This document shows positions 9,614-18,922 of a DNA stretch of 64,000 bases, piece after piece (the stretch's first letter is position 1; the number at the start of each line of letters is the position of its first letter). The notes beneath the pieces were generated by a model. The model worked only from the letters and a program-made list of their open reading frames with translations, was not told the origin of the DNA and did not search any database. The translations under genes and the position numbers were made by a program. The DNA is from Anaerocolumna sp. AGMB13025 (GTDB lineage: Bacteria; Bacillota; Clostridia; Lachnospirales; Lachnospiraceae): positions 2,845,001 to 2,909,000 of the forward strand of contig NZ_CP121445.1 of the NCBI RefSeq assembly GCF_029689925.1, written 5' to 3'.

Positions 9614-10420
9614 TTACAACATAAATTCATTAATAACATGGGCTATCCCGTCTTCATCATTTGATAAAGTAATGTAATCAGCAGCTTTTTTTACAACTTC
9701 CTGTGCATTAGCCATGGCCACACCCATTCCGGCATATTGTATCATGGATAAATCATTGTAACCATCGCCGCAGCTTATCATCTGTTCTTTGGATAAACCA
9801 AGATGCTCTAATAAGTGACTTAAAGAATAAGCTTTGTCGATGTTCTTCGGCATTAATTCCAGGAAAAAGGGTTCGGAGCGGTAAACATTGATTCGATCTC
9901 CAAAGGTATCCCTCATGTTTATTTCAACCTTTTCAAGTTTTGCTCCGGGACCAGTCATTAAGCACTTATTCACGTCAAAATTGATATAAGCAGGAAAGTT
10001 ATCTATTTTCTTAATGGGAATCCAATTGATTGCAGCTTCTTTCTCCATGAATTCATCGATTTCCATATCTGTTATTACACAATCATTTTCATAGGATATG
10101 ATTCCGACCTGGTGTCTTACGGCCGCAGCATGAAGTTTGGGGATAATATCACGGGGAAGAACCTTTTGAAAGATGATTTCATTGGTTTTGCAGTTTATGA
10201 TTTTAGCCCCGTTAAAGGACAGTATATATCCATTGTATTCGGATAGTTTCAGTTTATTCGCCAACGGCAGGACACCCGGAGTAGGGCGGCCGGAGGCTAG
10301 TACTACCTTATGTCCGCGTTCCTGGATTTTCATTATTGCCTGTAGTGTATTCTCTGAAATTTCTTTTTGGGAATTGGTTAAGGTTCCGTCTATATCTAAA
10401 ACTAGTATTTCGTATGCCAT
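9614..10420 (-). CDS. HAD superfamily Cof-type phosphatase
   Basis: The 268-residue protein begins with the HAD nucleophile motif VLDIDGTLTN (Asp9, Asp11), has the Ser/Thr motif in LASGRPTPG, and ends with motif III/IV SCGDGYNDLSMIQYAGMGVAM, typical of Cof/IIB hydrolases. Such enzymes dephosphorylate sugar phosphates or flavin/pyridoxal phosphates in the cytoplasm; the substrate is not predictable. AAGGAG lies just before the ATG at 10420. It stands alone, convergent with pflA, and is followed on its 3' side by the palindromic element. Confidence 0.9.
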   Translation of the reverse strand: MAYEILVLDIDGTLTNSQKEISENTLQAIMKIQERGHKVVLASGRPTPGVLPLANKLKLSEYNGYILSFNGAKIINCKTNEIIFQKVLPRDIIPKLHAAAVRHQVGIISYENDCVITDMEIDEFMEKEAAINWIPIKKIDNFPAYINFDVNKCLMTGPGAKLEKVEINMRDTFGDRINVYRSEPFFLELMPKNIDKAYSLSHLLEHLGLSKEQMISCGDGYNDLSMIQYAGMGVAMANAQEVVKKAADYITLSNDEDGIAHVINEFML

Positions 10421-10521
10421 TTTTATCTCCTTGTGTCAAGTGTGAATCAGCTTTCGTATACAATCATGTTACAGTTTTTCCTATGGTCCAGTTATATAAC
10501 CAGTCCATCTTAATAATTATT

Positions 10522-11442
10522 TTATTCATTTACTTTTAGTATTGGGTAATTAATAATACAGCGGTTTTTTCCCGAAGATTTCCCAAGGTACAATGCCTGA
10601 TCTACATTGGTAAAATTTTTCTCCGGAGAAATAGCCCTATCATATTGGATAATTCCTCCGGTAATGGTACACTGAAAAGTGAAACCATCACAGTTAAAGA
10701 TGTATTTGCTTACTTCTTTGCGAAGCTTATTGGCTAAATCTATAGCGATGTCCTCCGTTACATCAGGTAAGCAGATCATAAATTCTTCCCCGCCCCAACG
10801 GCATAGAATGTCCTCTTCACGCAGCAGCAATTTTAGTATACTGGAGACAGAGACTAATACCATATCACCGGCATTATGGCCATAGGTATCATTTATTTTC
10901 TTGAAATTATCGATATCAAATAATATAAGAAAAAGCTTCAAATCATATTGGTTTACAAATTCTTGCAGCTGATCCATAAAATATCTACGGTTATGCAGCT
11001 TGGTAAGATAATCTGTAACAGCCATTTCTTTTAATTCGTTCATAAGTAACTGGAGTTCGCGCTGAATTTTGATATTTTGCATATGTACTTTAACACGGGC
11101 TTTTAATTCCTCGGGTATAAAAGGCTTAGATACATAATCTGCCGCACCGACTTCAAATCCCTTTAATACCGACTCGGAATCATTGTTACCGGTAATAAAA
11201 ACGACAGGAATATCCTTGGTCTCCGTACTGCTTTTTAGAATGCAGCAGGTTTCATATCCGTCGATACCGTTCATTATGATATCAAGCAGTATAAGAGTAG
11301 GCCGCAATTTTTTTGCCATAAGAATACCCTCTTCGCCGGAATGGGCAATATCAATATGCAGTGTCGGCGATTCCAAAATGCCCTTTATAATACTGCATAT
11401 GATATCACTGTCATCCACTACTAATATAGTGTCTTTGTCCAT
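10522..11442 (-). CDS. Response regulator with diguanylate cyclase output (REC-GGDEF)
   Basis: Residues 5-120 form a receiver domain with acidic pocket Asp10/Asp11, phosphoacceptor Asp54 and Lys107 (SKPF). A linker helix leads to a GGDEF domain (about 140-300) with an intact active site GGEEF at 217-221 and the RxxD inhibitory site REED at 208-211, exactly five residues before it. The protein should therefore make cyclic di-GMP when phosphorylated and be subject to product inhibition. No partner kinase is adjacent. The layout (REC-GGDEF, 306 residues) is the PleD-like short form. AAGGAG precedes the ATG. Confidence 0.93.
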   Translation of the reverse strand: MDKDTILVVDDSDIICSIIKGILESPTLHIDIAHSGEEGILMAKKLRPTLILLDIIMNGIDGYETCCILKSSTETKDIPVVFITGNNDSESVLKGFEVGAADYVSKPFIPEELKARVKVHMQNIKIQRELQLLMNELKEMAVTDYLTKLHNRRYFMDQLQEFVNQYDLKLFLILFDIDNFKKINDTYGHNAGDMVLVSVSSILKLLLREEDILCRWGGEEFMICLPDVTEDIAIDLANKLRKEVSKYIFNCDGFTFQCTITGGIIQYDRAISPEKNFTNVDQALYLGKSSGKNRCIINYPILKVNE

Positions 11443-11904
11443 TTTATATCTCCTTGTATAAAATCAATATCATTTTCAGCGAAAATTATATTTATAAACT
11501 AATAGTAAAGCATTTTGCCCGAAAATTCAATACAGTATATTGTTAAATTAGTTATATTGGAAGATTCGTATAGTTTATTGGAGGAGCAGCAGTAAAAACT
11601 GGTTATTTTCCGGTGGAAATTGAGCAAGGGGGGATTCTGACCACTTCTTTGGTATTAATGTGCAGTAGAAAGCTGAATAGAATTCTAATTATAATACTAC
11701 TTATAATATGTAAAGAAAATCTTAATAAAATATCAATATTTTTTTTAACTGACCTATGATAAAATAACATGGTATGAGAATTGTTCTTTCACAGAAAATT
11801 CCTCTAAATTCTAAGAAAGAAGAGCTTGATGGGCAGGGGCATACCTTTACTCGTTCATAGGGATGCACCCGATTAAGCCGAATAATCGGCAGACAGGAGA
11901 ATAT
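11443..11904. other. Intergenic region between the cyclase and hydrolase genes
   Basis: Divergent genes flank this AT-rich stretch. I see no gene. A short inverted repeat CCGATTA/TAATCGG (about 11869-11889) precedes the ribosome-binding site of the hydrolase gene. No riboswitch that I can recognise. Confidence 0.4.
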
Positions 11905-12843
11905 ATGATTGGTTATGTAATACTATTTATACTCCTTGCATTGGTAATTCTGTTATTTGCAGCTTCCTGGATCTTATCCAATATTATATTAAAACCAAAG
12001 GTAGTTACCCCTGATAAGCTTTATCAAAGAGAGGTGGAGCTTGGGAGGCTGACAGAGAAGATTTACCAGAGCTGGGAAAAGGAAGATTTTTATATCAGAT
12101 CCAGGTATGGATACGATTTATCCTGCCAGTTAATAAACAATGACTTAAGTAAAGAGCAGTTTTTGGATCCGGAGGGCAGATTAAAGATAGCGGTTATCTG
12201 TCATGGTTATACTTGTGGGAAATACAGCAGTATGGTGTACGCAAATATGTTTTTAAAAAAAGGAATTACCGTACTTACATATGATCATCGTAATCACGGA
12301 TTCAGCGGTAAGGCACATACTTCAATGGGATACTATGAAAAATTTGATTTACAAACAGTCCTGGACTGGTGCTTTTCAGAATTTGGTACTAATTTGGCCA
12401 TAGTGACCCACGGTGAGTCTATGGGTGCGGCAACCGTTTTGGCTCATCATGCAATTGATGGACGAGTACGCTGTACCATTGCGGATTGTGCCTATTCCTC
12501 CCTGGAGTCCTTGATACGGCATCAATTAAAGAAATATTACCATATACCTGCATTTCCTTTTCTGCCGGTGGCAAAGTTAATTATAAGATTGCGGGCTGGG
12601 TTCTGGGTAGGAGATGTGGTACCAATGGAAGGGGCTGTACAAAGCCATGCACCGATTCTTTTCATACATGGGCTAGAGGATGATTATGTACCCTGTTATA
12701 TGTCTCAGACTATGTATGATGCAAAACCGGATAAGAAGGAACTATATCTTGCGCCGAATGCAAAGCATGCTCAGTCCTGTGAGAAAAATACAGCTGAGTA
12801 CGAACTTGTACTGGAACGGTTTCTGGATAAATATTATTATTAA
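11905..12843 (+). CDS. Membrane-anchored alpha/beta hydrolase
   Basis: The 312-residue protein has one N-terminal transmembrane helix (about 4-26) followed by an alpha/beta-hydrolase fold of the serine aminopeptidase/BAAT group. The nucleophile elbow is GESMG with Ser172; the acid is likely in HGLEDDYVP and the catalytic histidine in NAKHAQS near the C-terminus. The oxyanion segment is VICHGYTCGKYS. It probably hydrolyses an ester or amide at the membrane; substrate unknown. ACAGGAGA at 11894-11900 points to the ATG at 11905 rather than an upstream in-frame ATG at 11863. Single gene with its terminator at 13034-13075. Confidence 0.85.
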   Translation: MIGYVILFILLALVILLFAASWILSNIILKPKVVTPDKLYQREVELGRLTEKIYQSWEKEDFYIRSRYGYDLSCQLINNDLSKEQFLDPEGRLKIAVICHGYTCGKYSSMVYANMFLKKGITVLTYDHRNHGFSGKAHTSMGYYEKFDLQTVLDWCFSEFGTNLAIVTHGESMGAATVLAHHAIDGRVRCTIADCAYSSLESLIRHQLKKYYHIPAFPFLPVAKLIIRLRAGFWVGDVVPMEGAVQSHAPILFIHGLEDDYVPCYMSQTMYDAKPDKKELYLAPNAKHAQSCEKNTAEYELVLERFLDKYYY

Positions 12844-13033
12844 TAATCAGGAAAAAATCAGGGAAGCTTAATCGAATGTTCATTATAAGGTGAAGGCTGA
12901 CTGTTTTTATGACGGATGCATTTCTGATCCAAGAGGCTATACATCAGACCATTTACTACCTTATTTTAAAAAAATAAGTGCAAACATAAAACTTATTTCT
13001 AAGTCTTATATCTACACTTATTCAGTACCAAAG

Positions 13034-13075
13034 AGGCTGTTGCAAAAACCTTACAATTTAGCAACAGCCTTTTTA
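13034..13075. terminator. Two-way terminator between hydrolase and UPF0145 genes
   Basis: AGGCTGTTGC at 13034-13043 pairs with GCAACAGCCT at 13061-13070, followed by TTTTT. The stem sequence AGGCTGTTGCAAA is the same as the outer end of the palindromic element at 35067, so this may be an internally deleted relative. It lies between convergent genes. Confidence 0.8.
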
Positions 13076-13100
13076 TAAGAAATCCCATTATTACGTTATC

Positions 13101-13421
13101 TTACATAATTCTAACTGCTGTACCGGAAGCAGTAACCATAAGCATTCCATTATCAGCACCCAGTACTTCATAATCGATGTCTACGCCGACAACTGCATCA
13201 GCACCTAATTGTCTGGCTCTGTCTTCCATTTCCCTCATGGCGTTTTCACGGGCTTGAATTAATTCTTCTTCATAAGTTCCGGAACGACCACCAAAAAAAT
13301 TAGATAAACCCGCTGCAAAATCTTTAATAAAATTAACGCCAGAGATTACTTCTCCAAAAACGACACCTTTGTATTCTGTAATTGTTTTTCCTTCAATGGA
13401 TGGTGTGGTTGTAATAATCAT
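13101..13421 (-). CDS. UPF0145 (YbjQ) family protein
   Basis: This 106-residue protein begins [14 protein letters not shown] and continues with [16 protein letters not shown], then an [21 protein letters not shown] helix and a beta-rich end. This is the full YbjQ/UPF0145 family pattern. The family forms pentameric rings and has been linked to heavy-metal or cell-envelope roles, but the biochemical function is unknown. AAAGGAG ten bases before the ATG at 13421 decides that start over an in-frame ATG at 13442 that overlaps the ribosome-binding site. Monocistronic, convergent with the hydrolase gene. Confidence 0.9.
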   Translation of the reverse strand: MIITTTPSIEGKTITEYKGVVFGEVISGVNFIKDFAAGLSNFFGGRSGTYEEELIQARENAMREMEDRARQLGADAVVGVDIDYEVLGADNGMLMVTASGTAVRIM

Positions 13422-13759
13422 ATACTTGTTTTCTCCTTTCAAGATAGGTAATTTGCGAATAAAATGGTAAAGATGACCAATGTAAAAAGTAATTTTTCAT
13501 ATCTGATAATAGTTTACTATACATCATATAGTTTACAACAAAATAAAAGAATCATTAACATAAAATTAAAAAACAAACAAAAAAATTAGGATAATAATAA
13601 ACCGCTGATGGATATTAAAATAGACAGATTAACCGTAAAACTGAAAACCGTAAGACTGAAAAACGGAGGGACAAAGGCAGAAGGGATGATTACAAAGGAG
13701 ATAAATCAAAAGTGAAAAAAAAAAGGGGATATAAACAACAGAGATAAATACTGAGAGTC

Positions 13760-13884
13760 AAATAAAGAAAAACTAAATATCAAGGTCTAAAAAACTTGAT
13801 AAAATCAGCTCAAAGACTTAAATAGAAAGTTTGCTTATGAAATCCTTCATAAGCGCTTTCATCATAATCTCGAAGCTGATTTTA
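13760..13884 (-). other. Nested hairpin and putative terminator downstream of argG
   Basis: An outer 11-bp stem TAAAATCAGCT/AGCTGATTTTA (13800-13810 with 13874-13884) encloses GAAAG/CTTTC and CTTATGAA/TTCATAAG stems. Reading on the minus strand, a second small hairpin ATCAAG/CTTGAT (13779-13800) with a U-rich trail follows, which may be the argG terminator. The rest of the 13422-13906 gap is purine-rich on the plus strand (for example a run of ten As near 13717) and shows no gene. Confidence 0.55.
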
Positions 13885-13906
13885 GCAAATAATCAATAAC
13901 TAAAAA

Positions 13907-15124
13907 TTATTTCTGTTCATTCTCAACCGCTGCCATCTTCATAGCCCGGACCTTAAGGGACAACCCGAAAAGATTAATAAAGCCTTCCGCATCATGATGA
14001 TTATACAAATCACCGGTGGTAAAAGAAGCAATACTTTCATTATATAAAGAATAAGGAGAAGTGGTACCCTGCTTAATAATATTACCTTTGTAGAGCTTTA
14101 ATTTAACTTCACCGGTTACATATTGCTGGGTTACATCAACGAAAGCCTGAAGTGCTTCCCGAAGAGGAGTGAACCATTTACCTTCATAAACGACATCAGC
14201 AAACTTATTACCGATTTCCTTCTTACAAGTTAACGTTGCACGGTCAAGGATTAATTCCTCTAGCTGAGCGTGGGCTTCCATTAAAATAGTACCACCGGGA
14301 GTTTCATAAACACCACGGGATTTCATACCAACCACACGGTTTTCTACTATATCAATGATACCGACACCATGTTTGCCCCCAAGTTTGTTTAATTCTGCAA
14401 TAAGATCAGATGGCTTCATGTTTGTGCCGTTTAATCCGGTGGGTATCCCTTTTTCAAAGGTTATAGTAAGGGTTTCGCCTTCCTCTGGTGCTTTTTCCGG
14501 AGAAACACTAAGAACTAATAAATGATCATAGTTTGGTGCGCTTGCCGGATCTTCTAATTCCAAACCTTCGTGGCTGATGTGCCAGAGGTTTCTGTCGCGG
14601 CTGTAGCTGTTATCAGCTGAGAACGGAAGATCGATTCCATGATTTTTGCAGTACTCAATTTCTTCTTCTCTGGAGGTAACATCCCAGATTCTCCAAGGTG
14701 CAATAATTTTTAGGTCTGGAGCCAGGGCTTTGATACCAAGTTCAAAACGTACCTGATCATTCCCTTTTCCAGTAGCGCCATGACAAATAGCAGTTGCATG
14801 TTCAATTCTTGCGATTTCTACGAGACGTTTTGCAATAACTGGTCTCGCCATGGAAGTTCCAAGAAGATATTTATTTTCATATATGGCTCCGGCTTTCACG
14901 CAGGGCAATACGTAGTCATCTACAAATTCATCCACAACATCTTCAATATATAATTTCGTGGCTCCGGACAACTTTGCTCTTTCTTCTAAGCCATCCAGTT
15001 CGTTACCCTGTCCTACATTAATACAAACACATACGACCTCGTAATCATAGTTTTCTTTTAACCAGGGAATAATCATAGTAGTATCAAGACCACCGGAATA
15101 AGCAAGTATAACTTTTTCTTTCAT
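13907..15124 (-). CDS. argG: Argininosuccinate synthase
   Basis: The enzyme joins citrulline and aspartate using ATP to form argininosuccinate, the penultimate step of arginine synthesis. The 405-residue protein matches the usual length of about 400. The N-terminal ATP pyrophosphatase loop AYSGGLDTT (8-16) and the segments [16 protein letters not shown] and [17 protein letters not shown] are all present. AAGGAGG precedes the ATG. It is transcribed alone, away from maf and the argJBD operon, while argH lies 36 kb away, so the pathway is split into at least three units in this window. The likely promoter is at 15191-15219. Confidence 0.97.
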   Translation of the reverse strand: MKEKVILAYSGGLDTTMIIPWLKENYDYEVVCVCINVGQGNELDGLEERAKLSGATKLYIEDVVDEFVDDYVLPCVKAGAIYENKYLLGTSMARPVIAKRLVEIARIEHATAICHGATGKGNDQVRFELGIKALAPDLKIIAPWRIWDVTSREEEIEYCKNHGIDLPFSADNSYSRDRNLWHISHEGLELEDPASAPNYDHLLVLSVSPEKAPEEGETLTITFEKGIPTGLNGTNMKPSDLIAELNKLGGKHGVGIIDIVENRVVGMKSRGVYETPGGTILMEAHAQLEELILDRATLTCKKEIGNKFADVVYEGKWFTPLREALQAFVDVTQQYVTGEVKLKLYKGNIIKQGTTSPYSLYNESIASFTTGDLYNHHDAEGFINLFGLSLKVRAMKMAAVENEQK

Positions 15125-15175
15125 AGTAAATCCTCCTTAAGATTGAATCATCTGTTTTTGCAATTATTGATTTGG

Positions 15176-15219
15176 TTTGAATTTATTATAAATATACATC
15201 AATATGTTAATTTATGCAA
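15176..15219 (-). promoter_or_regulatory. Putative argG promoter with an ARG-box half-site
   Basis: On the minus strand TTGCAT (15219-15214) and TATATT (15196-15191) have a 17-base spacer. Directly downstream is TAATAAATTCAAA (about 15188-15176), which contains one good half (ATTCA) of the ArgR consensus TNTGAATWWWWATTCANW. The arrangement copies that of the argJBD promoter at 16360. Confidence 0.45.
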
Positions 15220-15600
15220 TAGCAAATTTTGAAAATGTATAAAAAATTTTTAGTTAGTGGTGACGAACAGCCAGAATGGAACTTCACTATTTACAAGATT
15301 TTTACTGTCTGGTTATAGACATAAATGTATAGTAATGGTACAATTGTATTGTTTTCTGGTATGCATAACTGGTGTAGATCTTAATCAACGTAAGGGCCTT
15401 TCCTATCGGCAGTGTTGTTTTCTTCTATGCCTTTTTTTGATTGCATCAACAGAATGTATAAAAAATTGCTGTCAGCAAACGTTATATGTCAGTGGGAAAA
15501 AAACTACCTGACAGCGATGGCTCGAAGTATATTATTGAATGCACCATGAATGATATGGCTGGGTGCAATTTTATTATAATAAAGAAATAGGAGGATTACT
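15220..15600. other. Intergenic region between argG and maf
   Basis: No convincing gene; an 84-codon open frame at 15257 lacks a ribosome-binding site and is cysteine-rich without recognisable motifs. The last bases carry the AGGAGG site for maf. Confidence 0.4.
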
Positions 15601-16215
15601 ATGTATAATATTGTGTTAGCATCCGGGTCACCCAGAAGAAAGGAAATATTGGAGCAGGTGGGTGTTACGTTTTGTATCTGTCCTAGTGAAAAAGAAGAGA
15701 TCATAACGAAGTCAAAACCAGAAGAGATAGTAAGGGAACTAGCCAAAAGTAAAGCTTTGGAAGTGGCGGCAAAGGTAGAAGGTAAATCCATAATTATCGG
15801 AGCAGATACCATGGTAGCACTTGACGGACGGGTGTTAGGCAAGCCAGGTTCAGAAACAGAGGCAAAGGCTATGCTTCAGATGCTGCAGGGAAACAGGCAT
15901 CAGGTGTATACCGGCGTATCAGTAGTAATTAAATCCGAAAATTCTTCTGGCGATAGATCAGCAAAAGCACCGGATAAAGTGCTTACATTTGTAGAGATGA
16001 CAAAAGTATGGGTCTATCCTATGAAACGAGTTCAGATTGATAATTATATTGCTACGGGTGAACCCTTTGATAAAGCAGGTGGTTATGGAATTCAGGGAAA
16101 ATTTGCAGTCCATATAGAAAAGATTGAAGGGGATTATTATAATATAGTTGGGTTTCCTATTGCTAAATTATATGCATTATTATTAGATGAAGGTATTGAT
16201 ATTCTTTCCTGCTGA
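15601..16215 (+). CDS. maf: Maf-family nucleoside triphosphate pyrophosphatase
   Basis: This 204-residue protein begins with the family signature LASGSPRRKEIL and has the catalytic segment IIGADTMVALDGRVLGKPG, then a conserved QGNRHQVYTGV and the late YGIQGKFA motif. Maf/YhdE enzymes hydrolyse dTTP, UTP or modified nucleotides and influence septum formation. The sequence is slightly longer than the usual 190 residues owing to a short insertion (about 110-125). AGGAGG lies seven bases before the ATG. Monocistronic with a strong terminator at 16278-16308. Confidence 0.93.
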   Translation: MYNIVLASGSPRRKEILEQVGVTFCICPSEKEEIITKSKPEEIVRELAKSKALEVAAKVEGKSIIIGADTMVALDGRVLGKPGSETEAKAMLQMLQGNRHQVYTGVSVVIKSENSSGDRSAKAPDKVLTFVEMTKVWVYPMKRVQIDNYIATGEPFDKAGGYGIQGKFAVHIEKIEGDYYNIVGFPIAKLYALLLDEGIDILSC

Positions 16216-16277
16216 TTATGTCAATCCAACAGCTTACATTGCCTGGTATATGACAAATTTAAAACAATGAACGATGA

Positions 16278-16308
16278 AAAGAAATCCGGAATTTTACCGG
16301 ATTTCTTT
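16278..16308 (+). terminator. Terminator of maf
   Basis: AAAGAAATCCGG (16278-16289) pairs perfectly with CCGGATTTCTTT (16297-16308) across a 7-base loop; the T-rich trail is TTTCTTTCTG. Confidence 0.75.
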
Positions 16309-16359
16309 CTGCTATATTGTAAAAATATTAAAAAATATGATAAAATATGAAATCCAGTA

Positions 16360-16406
16360 TTGCATAATAATCAATTTGGATGTATAATTATGAATAATTA
16401 TTTAAG
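16360..16406 (+). promoter_or_regulatory. Arginine operon promoter with overlapping ARG box
   Basis: TTGCAT (16360-16365) and TATAAT (16383-16388) have the ideal 17-base spacer. TATGAATAATTATTTAAG at 16389-16406 begins right after the -10 and matches the ArgR consensus TNTGAATWWWWATTCANW at all but one core position. A weaker, overlapping copy lies just upstream (ATGTATAATTATGAA). ArgR bound here would block transcription of argJBD when arginine is plentiful. This is inference from the known ARG-box consensus. Confidence 0.7.
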
Positions 16407-16433
16407 TAAGCAGTAGAAAACATAGGAAGACAG

Positions 16434-16544
16434 CTGATAAAAGCAGGTATCATTGGTACGACCGGTTATGCTATAGCGGAACTGGTCAGATTGCTAAAGG
16501 AGCTGTTGAAAAATGATTTGCCTCTGGCTTACCATGACCAATAG
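16434..16544 (+). pseudogene. argC: Remnant of argC (N-acetyl-gamma-glutamyl-phosphate reductase)
   Basis: From a CTG at 16434 an open frame reads IKAGIIGTTGYAIAELVRLL, the N-terminal nucleotide-binding motif of ArgC (family pattern GxxGxxGxELVRLL, normally about 345 residues), and then departs and stops at 16544 after 36 codons. The fragment sits exactly where argC belongs, behind the operon promoter and ahead of argJ. AGGAAG at 16423-16428 would have been its ribosome-binding site, but the expected ATG is CTG. About 90% of the gene is missing. The repeat element at 16551-16640 begins a few bases after the stop. Confidence 0.75.
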
Positions 16545-16550
16545 AATATA

Positions 16551-16640
16551 TAAAAATAGAAAGGTGCCATGTTGTGATATCATCACATTTCATTTGTGGC
16601 AGTATCGCAGACAAAACTGGGATATGGAATGGGTATATAT
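16551..16640 (+). repeat. Start-codon hairpin element, copy A (before argJ)
   Basis: The stretch TAGAAAGGTGCCA...ATTTGTGGCAGTATCGCA matches the element before the ABC permease gene at 48356-48466. Its 3' half has the stem TATCGCAG/CTGGGATA (one G-G mismatch), then GGAATGGGTATATAT and the argJ ATG. No AGGAGG is present, so GGGT is the only ribosome-binding candidate. A TGTGAT/ATCACA hairpin replaces the TTGAAAG stem of other copies. Confidence 0.75.
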
Positions 16641-17861
16641 ATGGAAAGAATACAAGGCGGTGTTACCGCAGCAAAAGGATATAAAGCAGCTGGAATCTAT
16701 GCGGGAATTAAGAAAAAACGAAATGATATGGCTTTGGTATACAGCACGGTACCGGCTATTGCAGCCGGTACTTTTACAACAAATGTAGTAAAAGCCGCCC
16801 CGGTTAAATGGGACATAAAAGTAATAAAAGAACAGGAAACTGTTCAGGCAGTCGTACTAAACAGCGGAGTAGCCAATGCCTGTACCGGAAGCTTAGGTGA
16901 TGAAAATAATTATAAGATGGCAGAGGCAATGGCCAAGAACCTAGGGATTGCTACACAGGATGTACTGACCTGTTCTACCGGAGTTATCGGAAAGCAGCTT
17001 CCGGTTGACGTTATAACAGAAGGTACCAGACTTTTAGCAGAAGCAATGGATGATACGATGGAGAATGGTTTAGCGGCAGCCCAGGCAATTATGACTACAG
17101 ATACCTATTCCAAGGAGTGTGCAGTATCCATAGAATTAGGCGGTAACACAGTTACAATAGGGGGAATGGCGAAAGGCTCCGGTATGATTCATCCGAATAT
17201 GGCTACTATGCTTAGTGTTGTCACTACAGATGTTTTGATTAGCAAAGCTTTATTGCAGGAAGCAATCAGTGCAGATGTAAAAGACTCTTTTAATATGATA
17301 TCCGTTGACCGCGATACTTCCACCAATGATTCCTTTATCCTATTGGCAAACGGTCTTGCAGGAAATGCAGAAATAACGGAAAAGAATGAAGATTATTTTA
17401 TATTCTGTCAAGCACTTCACACAGTAACTACAGAACTGTCGAAGAAAATGGCCGCAGACGGAGAAGGTGCCACCAAGTTATTTGAAACAGTTGTAGTTGG
17501 TGCACAGACTAAGGATGAAGCTATTATATTAAGCAAATCCATAATAACTTCAAATCTGGTTAAAACTGCTGTATATGGCAATGATGCCAACTGGGGAAGA
17601 ATCTTATGTGCCATGGGATATTCCGGAGTGGATTTTAATCCTGATTTCGTAGACTTATATATAGAAAGTGCAGACGGAAAGCTAAAGTTGGTAGAAAACG
17701 GCATGGCAACGGATTACAGCGAAGAAACTGCAACGAAGATTTTATCCGGGAAAGAAGTAAGGGCAATTGCTGATGTTAAGATGGGAAAACATACAGCAAC
17801 AGCCTGGGGCTGTGATTTAACTTATGATTATATCAAAATCAATGCAGATTACCGTTCATAG
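16641..17861 (+). CDS. argJ: Bifunctional ornithine acetyltransferase/N-acetylglutamate synthase
   Basis: ArgJ moves the acetyl group from N-acetylornithine to glutamate, recycling the acetyl cycle of arginine synthesis. From the ATG at 16641 it is 406 residues beginning MERIQGGVTAAKGYKAAG, the family N-terminus. The autocleavage site is Ala188-Thr189 in GMIHPNMATMLSVV; Thr189 becomes the nucleophile of the beta chain. CSTGVIGKQLP and the C-terminal NADYRS are also conserved. An upstream in-frame ATG at 16596 would read through the repeat element and is unlikely. The lack of a canonical ribosome-binding site is noted under the element. First intact gene of argJ-argB-argD. Confidence 0.95.
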   Translation: MERIQGGVTAAKGYKAAGIYAGIKKKRNDMALVYSTVPAIAAGTFTTNVVKAAPVKWDIKVIKEQETVQAVVLNSGVANACTGSLGDENNYKMAEAMAKNLGIATQDVLTCSTGVIGKQLPVDVITEGTRLLAEAMDDTMENGLAAAQAIMTTDTYSKECAVSIELGGNTVTIGGMAKGSGMIHPNMATMLSVVTTDVLISKALLQEAISADVKDSFNMISVDRDTSTNDSFILLANGLAGNAEITEKNEDYFIFCQALHTVTTELSKKMAADGEGATKLFETVVVGAQTKDEAIILSKSIITSNLVKTAVYGNDANWGRILCAMGYSGVDFNPDFVDLYIESADGKLKLVENGMATDYSEETATKILSGKEVRAIADVKMGKHTATAWGCDLTYDYIKINADYRS

Positions 17862-17936
17862 ATTATACGAAAAATACAGATTTCGTTCATAGATTACACA
17901 AATAATACAGATTACCGCTCATAAATAACACAAGAA
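17841..17936 (+). repeat. 31-32-bp imperfect triplet spanning the argJ stop codon
   Basis: Three copies of about AATRCAGATTWCCGTTCATAG start at 17841, 17872 and 17904. The first encodes the last residues of ArgJ including its stop; the other two are untranslated. This looks like a local tandem duplication of the gene's 3' end. Confidence 0.7.
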
Positions 17937-17980
17937 ATCAAAAATATAACTATGTATAAGTTGCTGGAGGAAAATTAGAA

Positions 17981-18892
17981 ATGGAACATATGGAACAGAT
18001 ACTGATTAAGGCTCAGACATTGATTGAAGCTTTACCATATATACAGAAATTTAATAATAAAAAGGTAGTAGTAAAATATGGCGGAAGCGCCATGTTAGAT
18101 GAAGAACTCCAATTGAATGTAATAAAAGATGTAGCACTTCTTAAACTGGTGGGAATGCAGCCCATAATCGTCCATGGAGGCGGTAAGGAAATCAGTAAAT
18201 GGGTCAGCTTACTTGGGAATGAATCTAAATTCGTGGAAGGACTACGGGTAACTGACGAACAAACCATGGAAGTAGCAGAAATGGTACTTGGAAAGGTCAA
18301 TAAAGGTCTGGTTCAGATGATTGAGAAGCTGGGGGTTAAGGCGGTCGGAATCAGCGGCAAGGACGGCGCAACCCTTAAAGTTGAAAAAAAACTGGTGAAT
18401 GGACAGGATATCGGATATGTTGGAAATGTAACCGAAGTAAATGCAGAGCTTATCAATACATTAATTGATAATAATTTTATCCCCATAATTGCGCCAATTG
18501 GACTAGATGATAATTTCCATGCTTATAATATTAATGCTGACGATGCAGCCTGTGCAGTGGCAACAGCCATCGGTGCTGAAAAGCTGGCCTTTTTGACGGA
18601 TATTGAAGGGGTTTATACGGATCCGGAGGATAAAAATACATTAATATCAGTACTGACACTGGATAAAGCGGACGAATTAATTAATAATGGATTTATCGGC
18701 GGCGGTATGCTGCCTAAATTAAAGAACTGCATCGATGCAGTTCGTGGCGGTGTGTCCAGAGTCCATATTTTAGACGGCAGAATGGAACATTGCCTGCTCT
18801 TGGAATTCTTTACCAACCGTGGAATCGGTACAGCTATTCTCAATAATGAAGGAATTTTATTTGAACACGAAAAAGTCCAATCAGCTAAATAA
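17981..18892 (+). CDS. argB: Acetylglutamate kinase
   Basis: ArgB phosphorylates N-acetylglutamate. The 303-residue protein has the amino-acid kinase motifs KYGGSAM (about 29-35), [26 protein letters not shown] and the late GGMLPKL, and matches the family length of about 295. TGGAGG ends about ten bases before the ATG at 17981; an ATG three codons further is also possible. It is the second intact gene of the argJBD unit, 119 bases after argJ, with a duplicated sequence in the gap. ArgB enzymes with long N-terminal helices are often arginine-inhibited; residues 1-20 here form such a helix, which is inference. Confidence 0.96.
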   Translation: MEHMEQILIKAQTLIEALPYIQKFNNKKVVVKYGGSAMLDEELQLNVIKDVALLKLVGMQPIIVHGGGKEISKWVSLLGNESKFVEGLRVTDEQTMEVAEMVLGKVNKGLVQMIEKLGVKAVGISGKDGATLKVEKKLVNGQDIGYVGNVTEVNAELINTLIDNNFIPIIAPIGLDDNFHAYNINADDAACAVATAIGAEKLAFLTDIEGVYTDPEDKNTLISVLTLDKADELINNGFIGGGMLPKLKNCIDAVRGGVSRVHILDGRMEHCLLLEFFTNRGIGTAILNNEGILFEHEKVQSAK

Positions 18893-18922
18893 ACCAAAGC
18901 AAGGTATAAAGGAGGAAAACCA

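Noticed and set aside
12890..13078. 62-codon frame after the alpha/beta hydrolase gene
   Set aside because: It runs through the terminator and has no recognisable domain or ribosome-binding site.
15125..15260. T-box leader for argG
   Set aside because: No T-box antiterminator sequence or specifier stem visible; ArgR-type control fits better.
15257..15511. 84-codon frame between argG and maf
   Set aside because: No ribosome-binding site, unusual composition and no motif.
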